From Lachnospiraceae bacterium NK4A144 (GTDB lineage Bacteria; Bacillota; Clostridia; Lachnospirales; Lachnospiraceae): a stretch of DNA of 64,000 nt. The position numbers and the translations under genes are program-made. The stretch covers positions 29,090 through 93,089 of the forward strand of contig AUJT01000016.1 in NCBI GenBank assembly GCA_000424365.1, written 5' to 3'. The notes under the pieces are model-generated. The model saw nothing but the letters and a program-made list of their open reading frames with translations. It was not told the DNA's origin and ran no database searches. This document shows positions 1 to 8,524 of this stretch, one piece after another (within the stretch, counting starts at the first letter, position 1; each line of letters opens with the position of its first letter).

Positions 1-229
1 TTTTGAGCTCTTCACGCATATTTGAAAGGTAGGTTACAAACTGTTCTCCGGCAGGAGTAAGAGTAGCCCCTTTTCCATTTCTAACAAAAATCTCAAAACC
101 AACTTCCTCCTCAAGAAGTTTTATCTGATATGAAAATGTAGGCTGGCTTACAAACATATTCTCAGCACCTCTGGAAAAGCTCTCTGTACGAGCCAGTTCT
201 ATACAATAATCTATTTGTTTTGTTGTCAT
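1..229 (-). CDS. LysR-family transcriptional regulator (N-terminal part, cut by window edge)
   Basis: The minus strand from an ATG at 229 encodes 76 residues that read off the left edge of the window. They form a typical LysR winged helix-turn-helix: the segment SFSRGAENMFVSQPTFSYQI is the recognition region, followed by the wing LLEEEVGFEIFVRNGKGATL. An AGAGGTG ribosome site lies just upstream. The gene diverges from a flavodoxin/acetyltransferase/aldo-keto reductase operon. LysR proteins usually control a divergent neighbour, so it probably regulates that operon and itself through the 230-378 spacer. The effector-binding domain lies outside the window, so the inducer cannot be guessed. Confidence 0.9.
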   Translation of the reverse strand, partial: MTTKQIDYCIELARTESFSRGAENMFVSQPTFSYQIKLLEEEVGFEIFVRNGKGATLTPAGEQFVTYLSNMREELK

Positions 230-277
230 AGAACACCTCTGATATTTAAAAATTAAATCAACTGTCGAATGTTTCTA

Positions 278-307
278 TTGGATATCATAAAGCCTACGTG
301 AGATAAT
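278..307 (+). promoter_or_regulatory. candidate promoter of the flavodoxin operon
   Basis: TTGGAT (278-283) and GATAAT (302-307) are 18 bp apart in the spacer between the divergent LysR gene and the flavodoxin gene. The match is moderate. The spacer is AT-rich and could also hold the LysR site, but I see no clear T-N11-A palindrome that I would defend. Confidence 0.35.
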
Positions 308-378
308 GTAAACAACAAAGGACAAAACCAATTGGTATAAACAGCTATCTATAGAAAATTTAGATGGAGGAAATACAA

Positions 379-900
379 ATGGCAAAAACATTAATCGCTT
401 TCTTCTCAAGAGCAGATGAAAACTATTTTGGTGGAGCAATGAGATATGTAAAGGTCGGTAACACAGAAATTGTTGTTAATCAGATGAAAGAACTGATAAA
501 TGCAGATACATTCAAGATTGAGATGTTAAATCCTTATTCTCCGGTGTACATGACCTGCATTGATGAAGCGAAGAAAGATTTAAGAGAAAATGCTCGCCCA
601 GAGCTTACAAATTACTTGGACAATGTTGATGAGTACGACACCATTGTGCTTGCTTATCCAAATTATTGGGGAACATTTCCAATGGCAGTTGCAACATTTC
701 TTGAAAGATATGATTTTACAGGAAAGACCGTACTTCCGCTTTGTACCAATGAAGGAAGTGGAATGGGTTCTAGTGAACGTGATGTAAAAAAGTATGCTAA
801 GGGCGCAGATGTGAAAAATGGACTTGCAATTACCGGAAGTCAGGCTGCAAATGCGAAAGCATCCGTGGAACAGTGGTTTGCGGCAAATGGATTAATGTAA
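379..900 (+). CDS. flavodoxin-family protein
   Basis: A 173-residue flavodoxin-like protein, probably a cytoplasmic FMN-binding electron carrier or quinone/FMN reductase. It begins MAKTLIAFFSR, the first beta strand and phosphate loop of the fold. It continues with TIVLAYPNYWGTFPMAVATF, which matches the second FMN-binding loop of flavodoxin-type oxidoreductases. The start at 379 is chosen over an in-frame ATG at 364 because GGAGGA at 366-371 then sits at a correct distance. It is first in a four-gene operon that ends with an aldo-keto reductase, a grouping common in clostridial redox or stress clusters. The physiological partner is unknown. Confidence 0.85.
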   Translation: MAKTLIAFFSRADENYFGGAMRYVKVGNTEIVVNQMKELINADTFKIEMLNPYSPVYMTCIDEAKKDLRENARPELTNYLDNVDEYDTIVLAYPNYWGTFPMAVATFLERYDFTGKTVLPLCTNEGSGMGSSERDVKKYAKGADVKNGLAITGSQAANAKASVEQWFAANGLM

Positions 901-925
901 ATAGATAGAGACGGAGGAAAGATTA

Positions 926-1510
926 GTGGATTACCCAAAAGGATATGTTTTTGAATTAATGGCCCAGGGTGGACCTACTGATAATAGAGAGCCTTATTTT
1001 AAGGATGCAGTTGATGAAATGATGAGAGCCAGAACTCTTTGCGCAAAGGCGAATGCCTGCATGCCGGATGATCCGTCATATGTAGGTTACTTAGAAGAAC
1101 TCTTTGGTAGAAAGCTTGATGATGTAAGAATCCTTACACCATTTACCTGTGACTTCGGAAATACGGTAAAGTTTGGCAAAGGGGTATTTATCAACCATTC
1201 AGCGATTTTGTCATCATCCGGTGGAATAGAATTTGAGGATGGTGTAATGGCTGCACCTGGACTTAAAATTGCAACGATTAATCATGATGTGAACGAGCGT
1301 CACACGAAATATACCTATGGAAAAGTCACTGTAAAGAAAAATGCATGGCTTGGCCTTAATGTAACTATCTGTCCTGGCGTAACCATCGGAGAATATGCAG
1401 TCGTTGGAGCGGGAGCTGTTGTTACAAAAGATGTACCTGCATATGCGGTTGTAGGTGGTGTACCTGCTAAGGTAATCAAGATGCTGGATCCAGCGGAACA
1501 GAAGGAATAA
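926..1510 (+). CDS. sugar O-acetyltransferase, maltose/galactoside acetyltransferase (LacA/NodL) type
   Basis: A 194-residue hexapeptide-repeat acetyltransferase. The N-terminal maltose acetyltransferase helix (residues ~10-60) is followed by a left-handed beta helix with repeats such as VTICPGVTIGEYAVVGAGAV and ending VPAYAVVGGVPAKVIK. NHDVNERH carries the catalytic histidine region of the family. These enzymes transfer acetyl from acetyl-CoA to a sugar hydroxyl. The start is GTG at 926, preceded by GGAGGA at 913-918. It lies 25 bp after the flavodoxin gene and 4 bp before the next, clearly one transcript. The natural acceptor is unknown. Confidence 0.88.
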   Translation: MDYPKGYVFELMAQGGPTDNREPYFKDAVDEMMRARTLCAKANACMPDDPSYVGYLEELFGRKLDDVRILTPFTCDFGNTVKFGKGVFINHSAILSSSGGIEFEDGVMAAPGLKIATINHDVNERHTKYTYGKVTVKKNAWLGLNVTICPGVTIGEYAVVGAGAVVTKDVPAYAVVGGVPAKVIKMLDPAEQKE

Positions 1511-1514
1511 TGTT

Positions 1515-1883
1515 ATGGGTGAAGAAGCAAAAATTTCAGAACTATATAAAGACTACTGGGATTATATGATAGAGAAAAACATAGAAGGTCTCAGAAGTCT
1601 TATGTCTTCAGATTATTGTCTTTATCATATGACTGGTGTGAAGCAGTCTACTGATGAATTTATAGATGGATTAAGGAATGGTACTTTCAATTATTATTCA
1701 GCCGAGCATGAGGACATTGTAGTAAGTGTTGATGGCGATGAGGCAACCATGACAGGAAAAAGTAGAGTAGTTGCTGCGGTTTACGATGGAGGAAAGGGAA
1801 GCTGGAGATTGCAGGGAGATTTTACACTTAGAAGAAAAAATGGAAGCTGGAAGTTTACAAGTTCCAGAGCATCAATGTATTAA
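1515..1883 (+). CDS. SnoaL/NTF2-like small protein
   Basis: A 122-residue protein with the pattern of an NTF2-like alpha+beta barrel. It has N-terminal helices (ELYKDYWDYMIEKN), the segment YCLYHMTGVKQSTDEFI, then beta strands ending GKSRVVAAVYDGGKGSWRLQ and a C-terminal strand DFTLRRKNGSWKF. Such proteins are often small isomerases, hydrolases or ligand binders, and no catalytic set can be assigned here. It starts 4 bp after the acetyltransferase stop and is followed by the aldo-keto reductase ribosome site, so it is cotranscribed. Confidence 0.75.
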   Translation: MGEEAKISELYKDYWDYMIEKNIEGLRSLMSSDYCLYHMTGVKQSTDEFIDGLRNGTFNYYSAEHEDIVVSVDGDEATMTGKSRVVAAVYDGGKGSWRLQGDFTLRRKNGSWKFTSSRASMY

Positions 1884-1896
1884 GGAGGATTTACAA

Positions 1897-2736
1897 ATGG
1901 AAAACATCGTATTAAATAATAAATTAGAATGCCCAGTAGTGGGAATTGGCACATTTATGTTATCGCCTGCAGATGCAGAAAATAGTGTGCGAGAAGCACT
2001 TAAGATGGGATACAGATTGGTAGATACAGCGAATGCTTATGTGAATGAGAGGGCTGTAGGTCGAGGAATTAAGGAAAGCGGAGTAGATAGAAAAGATGTA
2101 TTTTTATCTACAAAGCTTTGGCCATCAGAGTATGAAAACGTAAATGCGGTAGACGAAACTTTGGAGCGCCTGGGCGTTGACTATGTAGATTTACTTTACA
2201 TTCATCAGCCTGCTGGGAACTGGCTCGCAGGATACAGACAGCTTGAAAAAGCATACAAAGAGGGTAAGGTTAAGGCTATTGGCATCTCAAATTTCGAAGG
2301 AAAGTATATCGAAGAGCTTGAGACTAAATGGGAAATTGTACCTCAGTTTATTCAGGTAGAAGCACATCCATATTTTACGCAGACAGAGCTTCGTAAGACT
2401 TTGGACAAATATGATATTAAGCTTATGAGCTGGTATCCACTTGGACATGGTGACAAGTCTCTTATTAACGAGCCTGTATTTGCTGAGCTGGGTAAGAAAT
2501 ATGGCAAGTCATCAGCACAGATTATTCTTCGCTGGCATACACAGATGGGATTTGTTGTAATTCCTGGAAGCAAGAATGTGGAGCATATCAAGGATAATTT
2601 GGATATTCTGGATTTTAAACTTACAGATGATGAGATGGCGCAGATAGCAAAGCTTGATAAGAATGAAAGATATTATCATAGAACAGATGAACAGCTTATT
2701 CAGTTTGCTGGTTGGAAACCGGATTTTGAAAAATAA
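1897..2736 (+). CDS. aldo/keto reductase
   Basis: A 279-residue NADPH-dependent aldo/keto reductase (TIM barrel). Visible family elements are YRLVDTANAYVNERAVGRGI with the catalytic Asp and Tyr, STKLWPSEY with the catalytic Lys, YIHQP with the His, and IPGSKNVEHIKDNLDI, the nucleotide-binding end. The ATG at 1897 follows AAGGAGGA at the right distance, so the longer open frame that begins inside the previous gene is rejected. Last gene of the LysR-linked operon. It probably reduces aldehydes or methylglyoxal-like carbonyls, but the substrate is not determined. Confidence 0.92.
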   Translation: MENIVLNNKLECPVVGIGTFMLSPADAENSVREALKMGYRLVDTANAYVNERAVGRGIKESGVDRKDVFLSTKLWPSEYENVNAVDETLERLGVDYVDLLYIHQPAGNWLAGYRQLEKAYKEGKVKAIGISNFEGKYIEELETKWEIVPQFIQVEAHPYFTQTELRKTLDKYDIKLMSWYPLGHGDKSLINEPVFAELGKKYGKSSAQIILRWHTQMGFVVIPGSKNVEHIKDNLDILDFKLTDDEMAQIAKLDKNERYYHRTDEQLIQFAGWKPDFEK

Positions 2737-2835
2737 AGTATGTGACCGACATTGTCTCGTTTTGACTCGTTTTGTCGCGTCTCGACCGACATTAGTACTT
2801 TTCTTATAGATTTAACGGTGCTATTATTATCATAG

Positions 2836-2880
2836 ACAAGTGAGAGGTAAACAAAAGCCACTCACTTGTTTTTCTTTTAC
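2836..2880 (+). terminator. intrinsic terminator
   Basis: ACAAGTGAG (2836-2844) pairs with CTCACTTGT (2861-2869), followed by TTTTCTTTT. It lies 100 bp beyond the aldo-keto reductase and probably ends that operon. The intervening 2740-2800 contains two copies of GACCGACATT around a TCGTTTTG-rich stretch, with no gene. Confidence 0.7.
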
Positions 2881-3049
2881 ACTTCATGATGTTAGGGAGG
2901 CTCTTAGAAGAGCTGATGTGATTTGTGCAAATAATGAGAGGGATGAGAAAGTATCTCTTCAATATAAGGGATATACCTATTACAGAGATAATCCGGCCCT
3001 GTCTATTCATGATGCGATAGGTGTGATATTTAATGATTGCGAAATTTGA
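2840..3049 (+). other. short open frame of doubtful status (possible gene remnant)
   Basis: A 69-codon frame whose GTG start lies inside the terminator stem at 2836-2844, so the start as read is implausible. The middle and end (REALRRADVICANNERDEK to SIHDAIGVIFNDCEI) look protein-like and acidic, and could be the tail of a once longer gene. I do not recognise a family. The 2881-3100 stretch holds nothing else I can support. Confidence 0.25.
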
Positions 3050-3102
3050 TGCGAGGACTATGAACAACAGAAAATAGTAATAGGAAGGTGATACTTCAAG
3101 TT

Positions 3103-3609
3103 ATGAAATTTAAAACAAATAATCGCTATCGTATAGTTTTATGGGTTTGCGCTTTGTTTTATTCGGCAATAGCAATGGGAATGCTTTATGCCCTTGACTA
3201 CAATATTGAAAAGGGTGATACTGCAAATGTAATGTTCATAATTCTGATCCTTGCATTCTTTATTCTCTTTGATCTGTGGCTTATAGCAGTAGCTACTGAA
3301 AGTATTGAAGTGAACGAGGGCTTTATAACGATCCGATATCTTTTCTTTTATAGAAGGACTATTGGCGTAGGGCAGATTACAGAAGTTTTCATCAATACCA
3401 TGCGTCAGAGAAACATGACCAACAGCTGCGTTGGAATCTATATTGATGGAAAAAGATTGCTGCTTCCGATACAGCCGCACCAATTATGGATAAACTACAT
3501 AGAGTGGAAGGACTTTGTAACTTCGCTTGGCGTCCCAGTGATACATGAAAATGGAACGAATGAGTGTTGGCCGATTGGTATATTGGGGAAGAGGAGGATA
3601 AAAAATTGA
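3103..3609 (+). CDS. small membrane protein with PH-like C-terminal domain, unknown function
   Basis: A 168-residue protein with two N-terminal membrane helices (VLWVCALFYSAIAMGMLYAL and MFIILILAFFILFDLWLIAV). A cytoplasmic part follows with beta-strand pattern (ESIEVNEGFITIRYLFFYRR, VGIYIDGKRLLLPIQ) resembling bacterial PH-like domains. The ATG at 3103 is preferred. The in-frame GTG at 3088 sits inside the ribosome site (AGGAAGG). The stop overlaps the TTG start of the nitroreductase by 3 nt, implying translational coupling. No specific function can be named. Confidence 0.7.
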   Translation: MKFKTNNRYRIVLWVCALFYSAIAMGMLYALDYNIEKGDTANVMFIILILAFFILFDLWLIAVATESIEVNEGFITIRYLFFYRRTIGVGQITEVFINTMRQRNMTNSCVGIYIDGKRLLLPIQPHQLWINYIEWKDFVTSLGVPVIHENGTNECWPIGILGKRRIKN

Positions 3610-4130
3610 ACGAAACCCTGAAGGTATTGGAAAACAGAAGAAGCTGCAGAAATTTTAAGCCGGATATGGTAAAGGAAGAGGAGCTGAAAGCAATCCTCGA
3701 AGCAGGCACTTATGCTGCGACCGGTATGGGAAAGCAGAGTCCGATCATCATCGCGGTAACAGATAAAAAGCTTCGTGATGAGATCGCCGAGGAAAACAGA
3801 AAGATCGGCGGCTGGCAGGAAGGATTTGATCCGTTTTACGGCGCGCCTGTGATCTTGATCGTACTTGCGAAAAAAGAAGTAGGAACGTACCTGTACGATG
3901 GATCTCTCGTAATGGGTAACCTCATGAATGCAGCTGAGAGTCTTGGAGTAGCAAGCATCTGGATCCATAGAGCAAAGGAAGAGTTTGAGTCTGATTTCGG
4001 AAAGAATATCCTGAAAAAACTTGGTATCGAAGAAGAGTATGAGGGAATAGGTCACTGCGCACTTGGATACGCTGCAGAGCCGGCAAAAGATCCCGCTCCC
4101 AGAAAAGATAATTACGTTTATTACATCTAA
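3606..4130 (+). CDS. nitroreductase-family flavoprotein
   Basis: A 174-residue FMN-dependent nitroreductase-like protein. The signature start LENRRSCRNFKPDMV is the FMN phosphate-binding segment. GAPVILIVLAKKE, the helix LVMGNLMNAAESLGVASIWI and the C-terminal GHCALGYA fit the family. The start is TTG at 3606, supported by GAGGAGG about 8 bp upstream and by alignment of the conserved N-terminus. An upstream in-frame GTG at 3564 would add 14 unconserved residues inside the previous gene. These enzymes reduce nitro compounds or quinones with NAD(P)H. A terminator follows. Confidence 0.88.
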   Translation: MNETLKVLENRRSCRNFKPDMVKEEELKAILEAGTYAATGMGKQSPIIIAVTDKKLRDEIAEENRKIGGWQEGFDPFYGAPVILIVLAKKEVGTYLYDGSLVMGNLMNAAESLGVASIWIHRAKEEFESDFGKNILKKLGIEEEYEGIGHCALGYAAEPAKDPAPRKDNYVYYI

Positions 4131-4150
4131 TGATGTAAGAGTTAGTGCTA

Positions 4151-4190
4151 AAAAGCCCTGCGGCCGAAAAAGACCGCAGGACTTTTCTTT
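4151..4190. terminator. bidirectional intrinsic terminator
   Basis: CCTGCGG (4157-4163) pairs with CCGCAGG (4174-4180), and the flanking AAAAG and CTTTT extend the stem. It is flanked by A-rich sequence on the left and CTTTTCTTTTT on the right, so it can serve both the nitroreductase and the convergent lipoprotein gene. Confidence 0.9.
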
Positions 4191-4228
4191 TTGCTATTTG
4201 GAATCACAAAATTACCGGTTTGGATGAA

Positions 4229-5317
4229 TTATGCTGCGTTTTCGAGTTCTTCATCTTCTTCGTCATAGCCATAAGGTATGCCCTTTTTGTTGAGCATAGG
4301 AGCGAGCTTGTTATAGACTTCCTCAGGTTTTGTTCCAAAGGAGAAAACAACTGCACTATTGATGATCCTGCCTGTTTCCAGCTCTCTTGCTACGTTTCGT
4401 GCCATACTGACATTTTCTTCGCAGGGAACGAACTTTGCTCTTACGTTATATCCTGCATCTTCAAAAGGTTTGATATAGGTTTCCATAAGGGAATCGTAAT
4501 CATCGGCAACCAGAGGGATGATCACGTTGGTTCCTTTCAGCTCTCCTTCAGTAAAGGTTTTTATTGCCTTGTCCATGATCATAACGCTTTCCATGTGAAC
4601 GGCGTCAGCAGCACATCCGTGAGATTCCTTATATTCAGGTATCAGTTCCTTTATGACATCGCAATCAAGGATGAAAGACTGTGATTCTTCGCTGTCAGGA
4701 TCGGTAACTTGGGTGGATTTTCCGGAAGCGGGGAGACCAAGTACCAGTTCCATCTCAAAGTTTTTCTTAAGAGGACCGTCGTAAACGTATTTTGCGCGTC
4801 CGGTGTCCGGATCTGTGCTCTCGGTTCTGGCAGAACCTATTGTGAGAAATTCATTTAAGACATCTTCGCGAATCTGGTTACGTTCCGGAGTATCGATCTC
4901 GGAGGTCTTTCCGTAAAGTGCGATATAGTACGCAGAAAGAGAATCGATCTGCGCGACCACAGGGTGGGCCTTAAGCTCCTCAAGTGACGGATAGTCTTCG
5001 GATTTTATGCGGTCATAGAGTTCTTTCGCTTCGTCGGTCTCTATGATCAGGTGCTCGGATGAGGGTTCCCATGTTACGGGAACCGCGCCCTCAACAAGTA
5101 AACTTTCAGGTGACTCGTCGGATGCGGTACTTTCGGATGCTGCGCTTGCTTCAGTGGCTGCAGCAGTGTCCTGAACCTCGACGGCAGCAGTGCTTTCTAC
5201 TGCTTCGGCAGCGGTTGTGCTCTGCGTGACATCTGAGGCAGGTGCTGAGCTTCGGCAGCCTGTGAGGATCATTATTGCTGATATTGTGACACAAAGTGAT
5301 TTGATTTTTTTACTCAT
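4229..5317 (-). CDS. lipoprotein with zeta-toxin-like P-loop kinase domain
   Basis: A 362-residue protein with a lipoprotein signal: KK at residues 3-4, a hydrophobic segment, then lipobox LTG-C21. Residues ~23-75 are an Ala/Ser/Thr/Glu-rich linker. Residues ~85-360 contain a Walker A loop GLPASGKST (194-202), preceded by a strand (MELVLGLP) and followed by ILDCDVIKELIPEY, HMESVMIMDKAI and TNVIIPLV. This order matches the zeta-toxin/UDP-GlcNAc kinase branch of P-loop kinases. Such enzymes normally work in the cytoplasm with an antitoxin, whereas this one carries an export signal and no antitoxin gene is adjacent. A sigma-D-like promoter lies upstream, and AGGGGG precedes the ATG. Kinase activity outside the cell is unproven. 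Confidence 0.75.
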   Translation of the reverse strand: MSKKIKSLCVTISAIMILTGCRSSAPASDVTQSTTAAEAVESTAAVEVQDTAAATEASAASESTASDESPESLLVEGAVPVTWEPSSEHLIIETDEAKELYDRIKSEDYPSLEELKAHPVVAQIDSLSAYYIALYGKTSEIDTPERNQIREDVLNEFLTIGSARTESTDPDTGRAKYVYDGPLKKNFEMELVLGLPASGKSTQVTDPDSEESQSFILDCDVIKELIPEYKESHGCAADAVHMESVMIMDKAIKTFTEGELKGTNVIIPLVADDYDSLMETYIKPFEDAGYNVRAKFVPCEENVSMARNVARELETGRIINSAVVFSFGTKPEEVYNKLAPMLNKKGIPYGYDEEDEELENAA

Positions 5318-5353
5318 TGTTTTCCCCCTCGTGATTATTGTTAACGTTATTAT

Positions 5354-5381
5354 TTATCGGCTTTGGATATTCAAAAATTTA
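5354..5381 (-). promoter_or_regulatory. sigma-D (sigma-28)-type promoter of the zeta-like lipoprotein gene
   Basis: On the minus strand TAAA (5381-5378) and GCCGATAA (5361-5354) are separated by 16 bp, an excellent match to the motility sigma factor consensus TAAA-N15/16-GCCGATAA. It lies 37 bp upstream of the ATG at 5317. On the plus strand GCCGATGA at 5472-5479 is a weaker -10 without a good TAAA, which could serve the divergent chemoreceptor. Confidence 0.7.
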
Positions 5382-5543
5382 GAGGTCATAGACAATGATG
5401 TAAGAAACGGCTGTGGGTCTTTTTTTAAACAATTTTCCTCAAATCTGTCTCTTATTTGTTAAAGGCTATCAGCCGATGAAAAAATTGGGAATATCAATTT
5501 TTTGTTTTTTTCAACTTTGGAATAGGGGTACCAGGAGGTTTTT

Positions 5544-7565
5544 ATGGCTAAGGAAAAGTCCAAAAGATCATCGGTTACATTTATGAACAGTGTAAAAACG
5601 CGATTGATCGCAGTAATGATGCTGATATGCGTAGTTCCCATGCTTATTTCTCTGACTATAAGCTATAGGAGTGCAATGTCCAGAGATATAGCTGATGCGC
5701 AGGTCAAAGGATATCAGCTTGCGCAGATAGTGGAAAATGAGTTTGAAGCTATATTTATTCAAAATGTGCGCATGATGGAATCCATATCACACAGTAAACA
5801 AGTGAAGGAACTGCTTCTTGACCCTGATCATAAAGATATTGATGCTGTTCAGAAGTATCTGATAACCCTTAATGATCATCTCGGCGATGGCAATGACATC
5901 ATCGTTGAGGATGCGACAGGTCAGCAGATAGTCAGGACATCTGGAACACTGGTTGAAGTCGGCGACCGTGACTTTTTTAAAGAGGCTATGACCGGTAAAG
6001 AAGTTATTTCGGAAGTACTTATATCGAGATCTACAGGGTTAAAGATCGTTGTTTTGGCTATTCCGATAAAGGACTTAGAAGATAAAGAAGTTATCGGTGT
6101 TGTTCAGAAGTCCTACGATCTATCTTTCCTGCATGGGTTCCTTTCGGGAGCAGTTGATTCTTCAGTCGGAGAGGAAGCGTTCATCGTTGACAGAGATGCA
6201 AATCTTATAGCTCATTCGGGATATGAAATACCTGTAGATGAAGAAGCAGCCAATTACAGCAGCTCCGGTTTCATCACTCAGGGTCAGGAGAGCGGAAAAT
6301 ATATTGGAAATGCTGACGGAAGAAAAGTCATAGTAGGCTACAAGAAGGACGATACCACAGGGTGGACAGTAGTTGCAGCGATGGACTACAACCAGACAAC
6401 ATCAGCTGCCCGTAAGAGTGCATGGCTGACTGTCAGTATCGGTATCTTGCTGCTGATCATGGCGATCGGTATTTCCTTTACAATGGCAAATTCTTTCACG
6501 AATCCGCTTCACTTACTGAACGATTGTATAAGCCACCTTGCAATAGGTGTATTCGCTCCTATTGAAAAATATACGGATCGTAAGGATGAATTTGGAGAGA
6601 TAATAAATAATACAAATTCTGTTATAGGTACGTTAAGTGAAATTATAAGTAATATCAAGATTTCTACGCATGAGGTTAATAACTCATCGGAGGATGTGGC
6701 AGAGACTGCAAATCAGATCTCACAGACCGCAGAGAGCGTAGCGAATGCTGTTCAGGAAATCTCCTCCGGTGCGGCTCAGCAGGCAGATGAGATCCAGAAT
6801 GTAACAGAAAATGTTGAAAAGATCAGTGAAGCAAATGGTAAGGTTCAGCACAATACCAGAAGACTGGCAGAGCTTACGACAGACATGCAGAAGGCAAGTA
6901 CAATTTCTTCTGACAATCTGGGCTCGCTCCAGAAGAGCAGCGAAAAGATGAGTGAGAGCATCACTCAGATTTCCGAAAAAGTCGGTGCGACAGGTGTTGC
7001 AGTTGAAAATATCAATTCGAAGGTTGAAGAGATCGCATCTATCGCAACTCAGACGAACCTGTTGTCACTCAATGCTTCTATTGAGGCAGCCCGTGCAGGT
7101 GAGGCAGGACGCGGATTTGCAGTAGTTGCAGAAGAAATCAGTAACCTTGCTGATAACTCAAAGAATCTCGCAAGTGCGATCAGAGCAGAGATGGATGTGC
7201 TCCTGTCAGAATCCAGCTCGGCAGTTGAGATGGCTGATGCAGTCAGAAAAGAAAACGAGCAGCAGCAGGAGATCATTAATACAACTGTTGATAGTGTAAA
7301 GGGAATGATCGATGACATCGAGAATACCGTAAAGAGAGTAAAGACTATCGATGAAGCGGTAGAAGGATGTGTAAGTGCCAACGGTATCGTAGCAGATGCG
7401 ATGACATCGCTGTCAGCTGTCAGCGAAGAAAATGCCGCATCAGCACAGACCACAGGCGCAGCAGTAGAAGAACTGTCTGCAACAGTAACGACACTCGCAG
7501 GAAGCGCAGACTCCCTGAAGGTAATATCCGACAAGCTCAATCAGGATATGTCATTCTTCCAGTAA
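5544..7565 (+). CDS. methyl-accepting chemotaxis protein
   Basis: A 673-residue chemoreceptor. A membrane helix (~20-42) is followed by a large extracellular double-Cache-type domain (~43-290, including [23 protein letters not shown]), a second membrane helix ([20 protein letters not shown]), a HAMP segment and a long coiled-coil signalling domain. The conserved hairpin tip that contacts CheA/CheW is present ([20 protein letters not shown]). The start has GGAGG nearby. It diverges from the zeta-like lipoprotein with a shared 226-bp regulatory spacer. The ligand is not predictable, and no CheW or CheB is adjacent. Confidence 0.95.
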   Translation: MAKEKSKRSSVTFMNSVKTRLIAVMMLICVVPMLISLTISYRSAMSRDIADAQVKGYQLAQIVENEFEAIFIQNVRMMESISHSKQVKELLLDPDHKDIDAVQKYLITLNDHLGDGNDIIVEDATGQQIVRTSGTLVEVGDRDFFKEAMTGKEVISEVLISRSTGLKIVVLAIPIKDLEDKEVIGVVQKSYDLSFLHGFLSGAVDSSVGEEAFIVDRDANLIAHSGYEIPVDEEAANYSSSGFITQGQESGKYIGNADGRKVIVGYKKDDTTGWTVVAAMDYNQTTSAARKSAWLTVSIGILLLIMAIGISFTMANSFTNPLHLLNDCISHLAIGVFAPIEKYTDRKDEFGEIINNTNSVIGTLSEIISNIKISTHEVNNSSEDVAETANQISQTAESVANAVQEISSGAAQQADEIQNVTENVEKISEANGKVQHNTRRLAELTTDMQKASTISSDNLGSLQKSSEKMSESITQISEKVGATGVAVENINSKVEEIASIATQTNLLSLNASIEAARAGEAGRGFAVVAEEISNLADNSKNLASAIRAEMDVLLSESSSAVEMADAVRKENEQQQEIINTTVDSVKGMIDDIENTVKRVKTIDEAVEGCVSANGIVADAMTSLSAVSEENAASAQTTGAAVEELSATVTTLAGSADSLKVISDKLNQDMSFFQ

Positions 7566-7592
7566 CAATAAGAAATACCGGAAATATCAACT

Positions 7593-7631
7593 CCCCCGGA
7601 ACTGAAAGAGGTTCCGGGGGGACAATTTTTT
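7593..7631 (+). terminator. intrinsic terminator of the chemoreceptor gene
   Basis: CCCCCGGAAC (7593-7602) pairs perfectly with GTTCCGGGGG (7611-7620), then a short tail and TTTTTT. Confidence 0.9.
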
Positions 7632-7663
7632 GCAAAACAGCCACTCAATAAACAGCCCGTACA

Positions 7664-7672
7664 TGATATAAT
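7664..7672 (+). promoter_or_regulatory. candidate extended -10 promoter of the AIM24-like gene
   Basis: TGATATAAT at 7664-7672 is a consensus extended -10. No good -35 is visible, as often for extended -10 promoters. It lies about 68 bp upstream of the ATG at 7740. Confidence 0.45.
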
Positions 7673-7739
7673 CACGATAACTCGCAGAAAGCAAAATCCG
7701 TATCAGGGGAAAATGATGCGGGCATAAAGGAGGTTAAAT

Positions 7740-8414
7740 ATGCAGTACAGAATAGATGGCGATAATCTTCCGGTGGTAAAGATAGCACTTAACCCCGGTG
7801 AAACAGTGTCCTGTGAAGCAGGCGCAATGAGCTGGATGGACGAAGGAATAGAGATGGTAACAGAAGGCGGCGGACTCGGAAAGATGTTCGGACGTATGAT
7901 GACAAACGAAAATGCCTTCTTAAACCACTACACAGCAAGTAGAGGCGGAGAAATAGCATTTGCTTCCAAAATGCCCGGATCAATAAGAGCGATCGAAGTA
8001 ACACCCGATAATCCGTTAGTGATCCAGAAAGGTGCATTCCTTGCGTCATACGGAAACCTTGATTCAAAAGTATTTTTCCAAAAGAAAGTCGGAACAGGCT
8101 TCTTTGGCGGTGAGGGCTTCCTCATGAGACAGTACTCAGGTCAGGGACTCGTATTCCTTGAGATCGACGGCAGCGCACATGAATACGATCTTCAGCCCGG
8201 AGAAAAGAAGATCATAGACACAGGATATCTGGCAGCAATGTCAGCAAGCTGCTCAATGGATGTAGTAACTGTAAAAGGAATCAAGAACGTGCTCTTCGGA
8301 GGCGAAGGACTCTTTAACACAGTTATAACAGGACCCGGTCATGTGATCCTCCAGAGTATGCCGATATCATCCCTTGCAATGACCTTGGCAGCACACATAC
8401 CATCATCTAGATAA
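7740..8414 (+). CDS. AIM24/TIGR00266-family protein
   Basis: A 224-residue soluble protein of the AIM24 (DUF124) family, which folds as stacked beta barrels similar to the TRAP protein. Visible hallmarks are NPGETVSCEAGAMSWMDEGI near the N-terminus, glycine-rich segments (GEGFLMRQYSGQGLVFLEI) and the terminal PGHVILQSMPISSLA. Bacterial members have no agreed function. Some occur near stress or membrane-associated genes. The gene stands alone, preceded by GGAGG and flanked by terminators. Confidence 0.9.
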   Translation: MQYRIDGDNLPVVKIALNPGETVSCEAGAMSWMDEGIEMVTEGGGLGKMFGRMMTNENAFLNHYTASRGGEIAFASKMPGSIRAIEVTPDNPLVIQKGAFLASYGNLDSKVFFQKKVGTGFFGGEGFLMRQYSGQGLVFLEIDGSAHEYDLQPGEKKIIDTGYLAAMSASCSMDVVTVKGIKNVLFGGEGLFNTVITGPGHVILQSMPISSLAMTLAAHIPSSR

Positions 8415-8524
8415 ATCGTCGATATTATAGATATCGCCGATTAATAAACAAGTATAAAAAATGCAATTATATATAATTTAAACAAAAACAGATAATCATT
8501 TTTGGGATTATAAACGAAAAGTGC

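Noticed and set aside
4145..4684. Plus-strand frame opposite the zeta-like gene
   Set aside because: Antisense to a well-supported gene, with no ribosome site and no domain. Similar long antisense frames lie opposite clpX (18669-19178), the chemoreceptor (7049-7540) and tig.
4229..5317. Classic epsilon-zeta toxin-antitoxin system
   Set aside because: No antitoxin gene is next to it, and the protein has a lipoprotein signal, so a plasmid-type addiction module is not supported.
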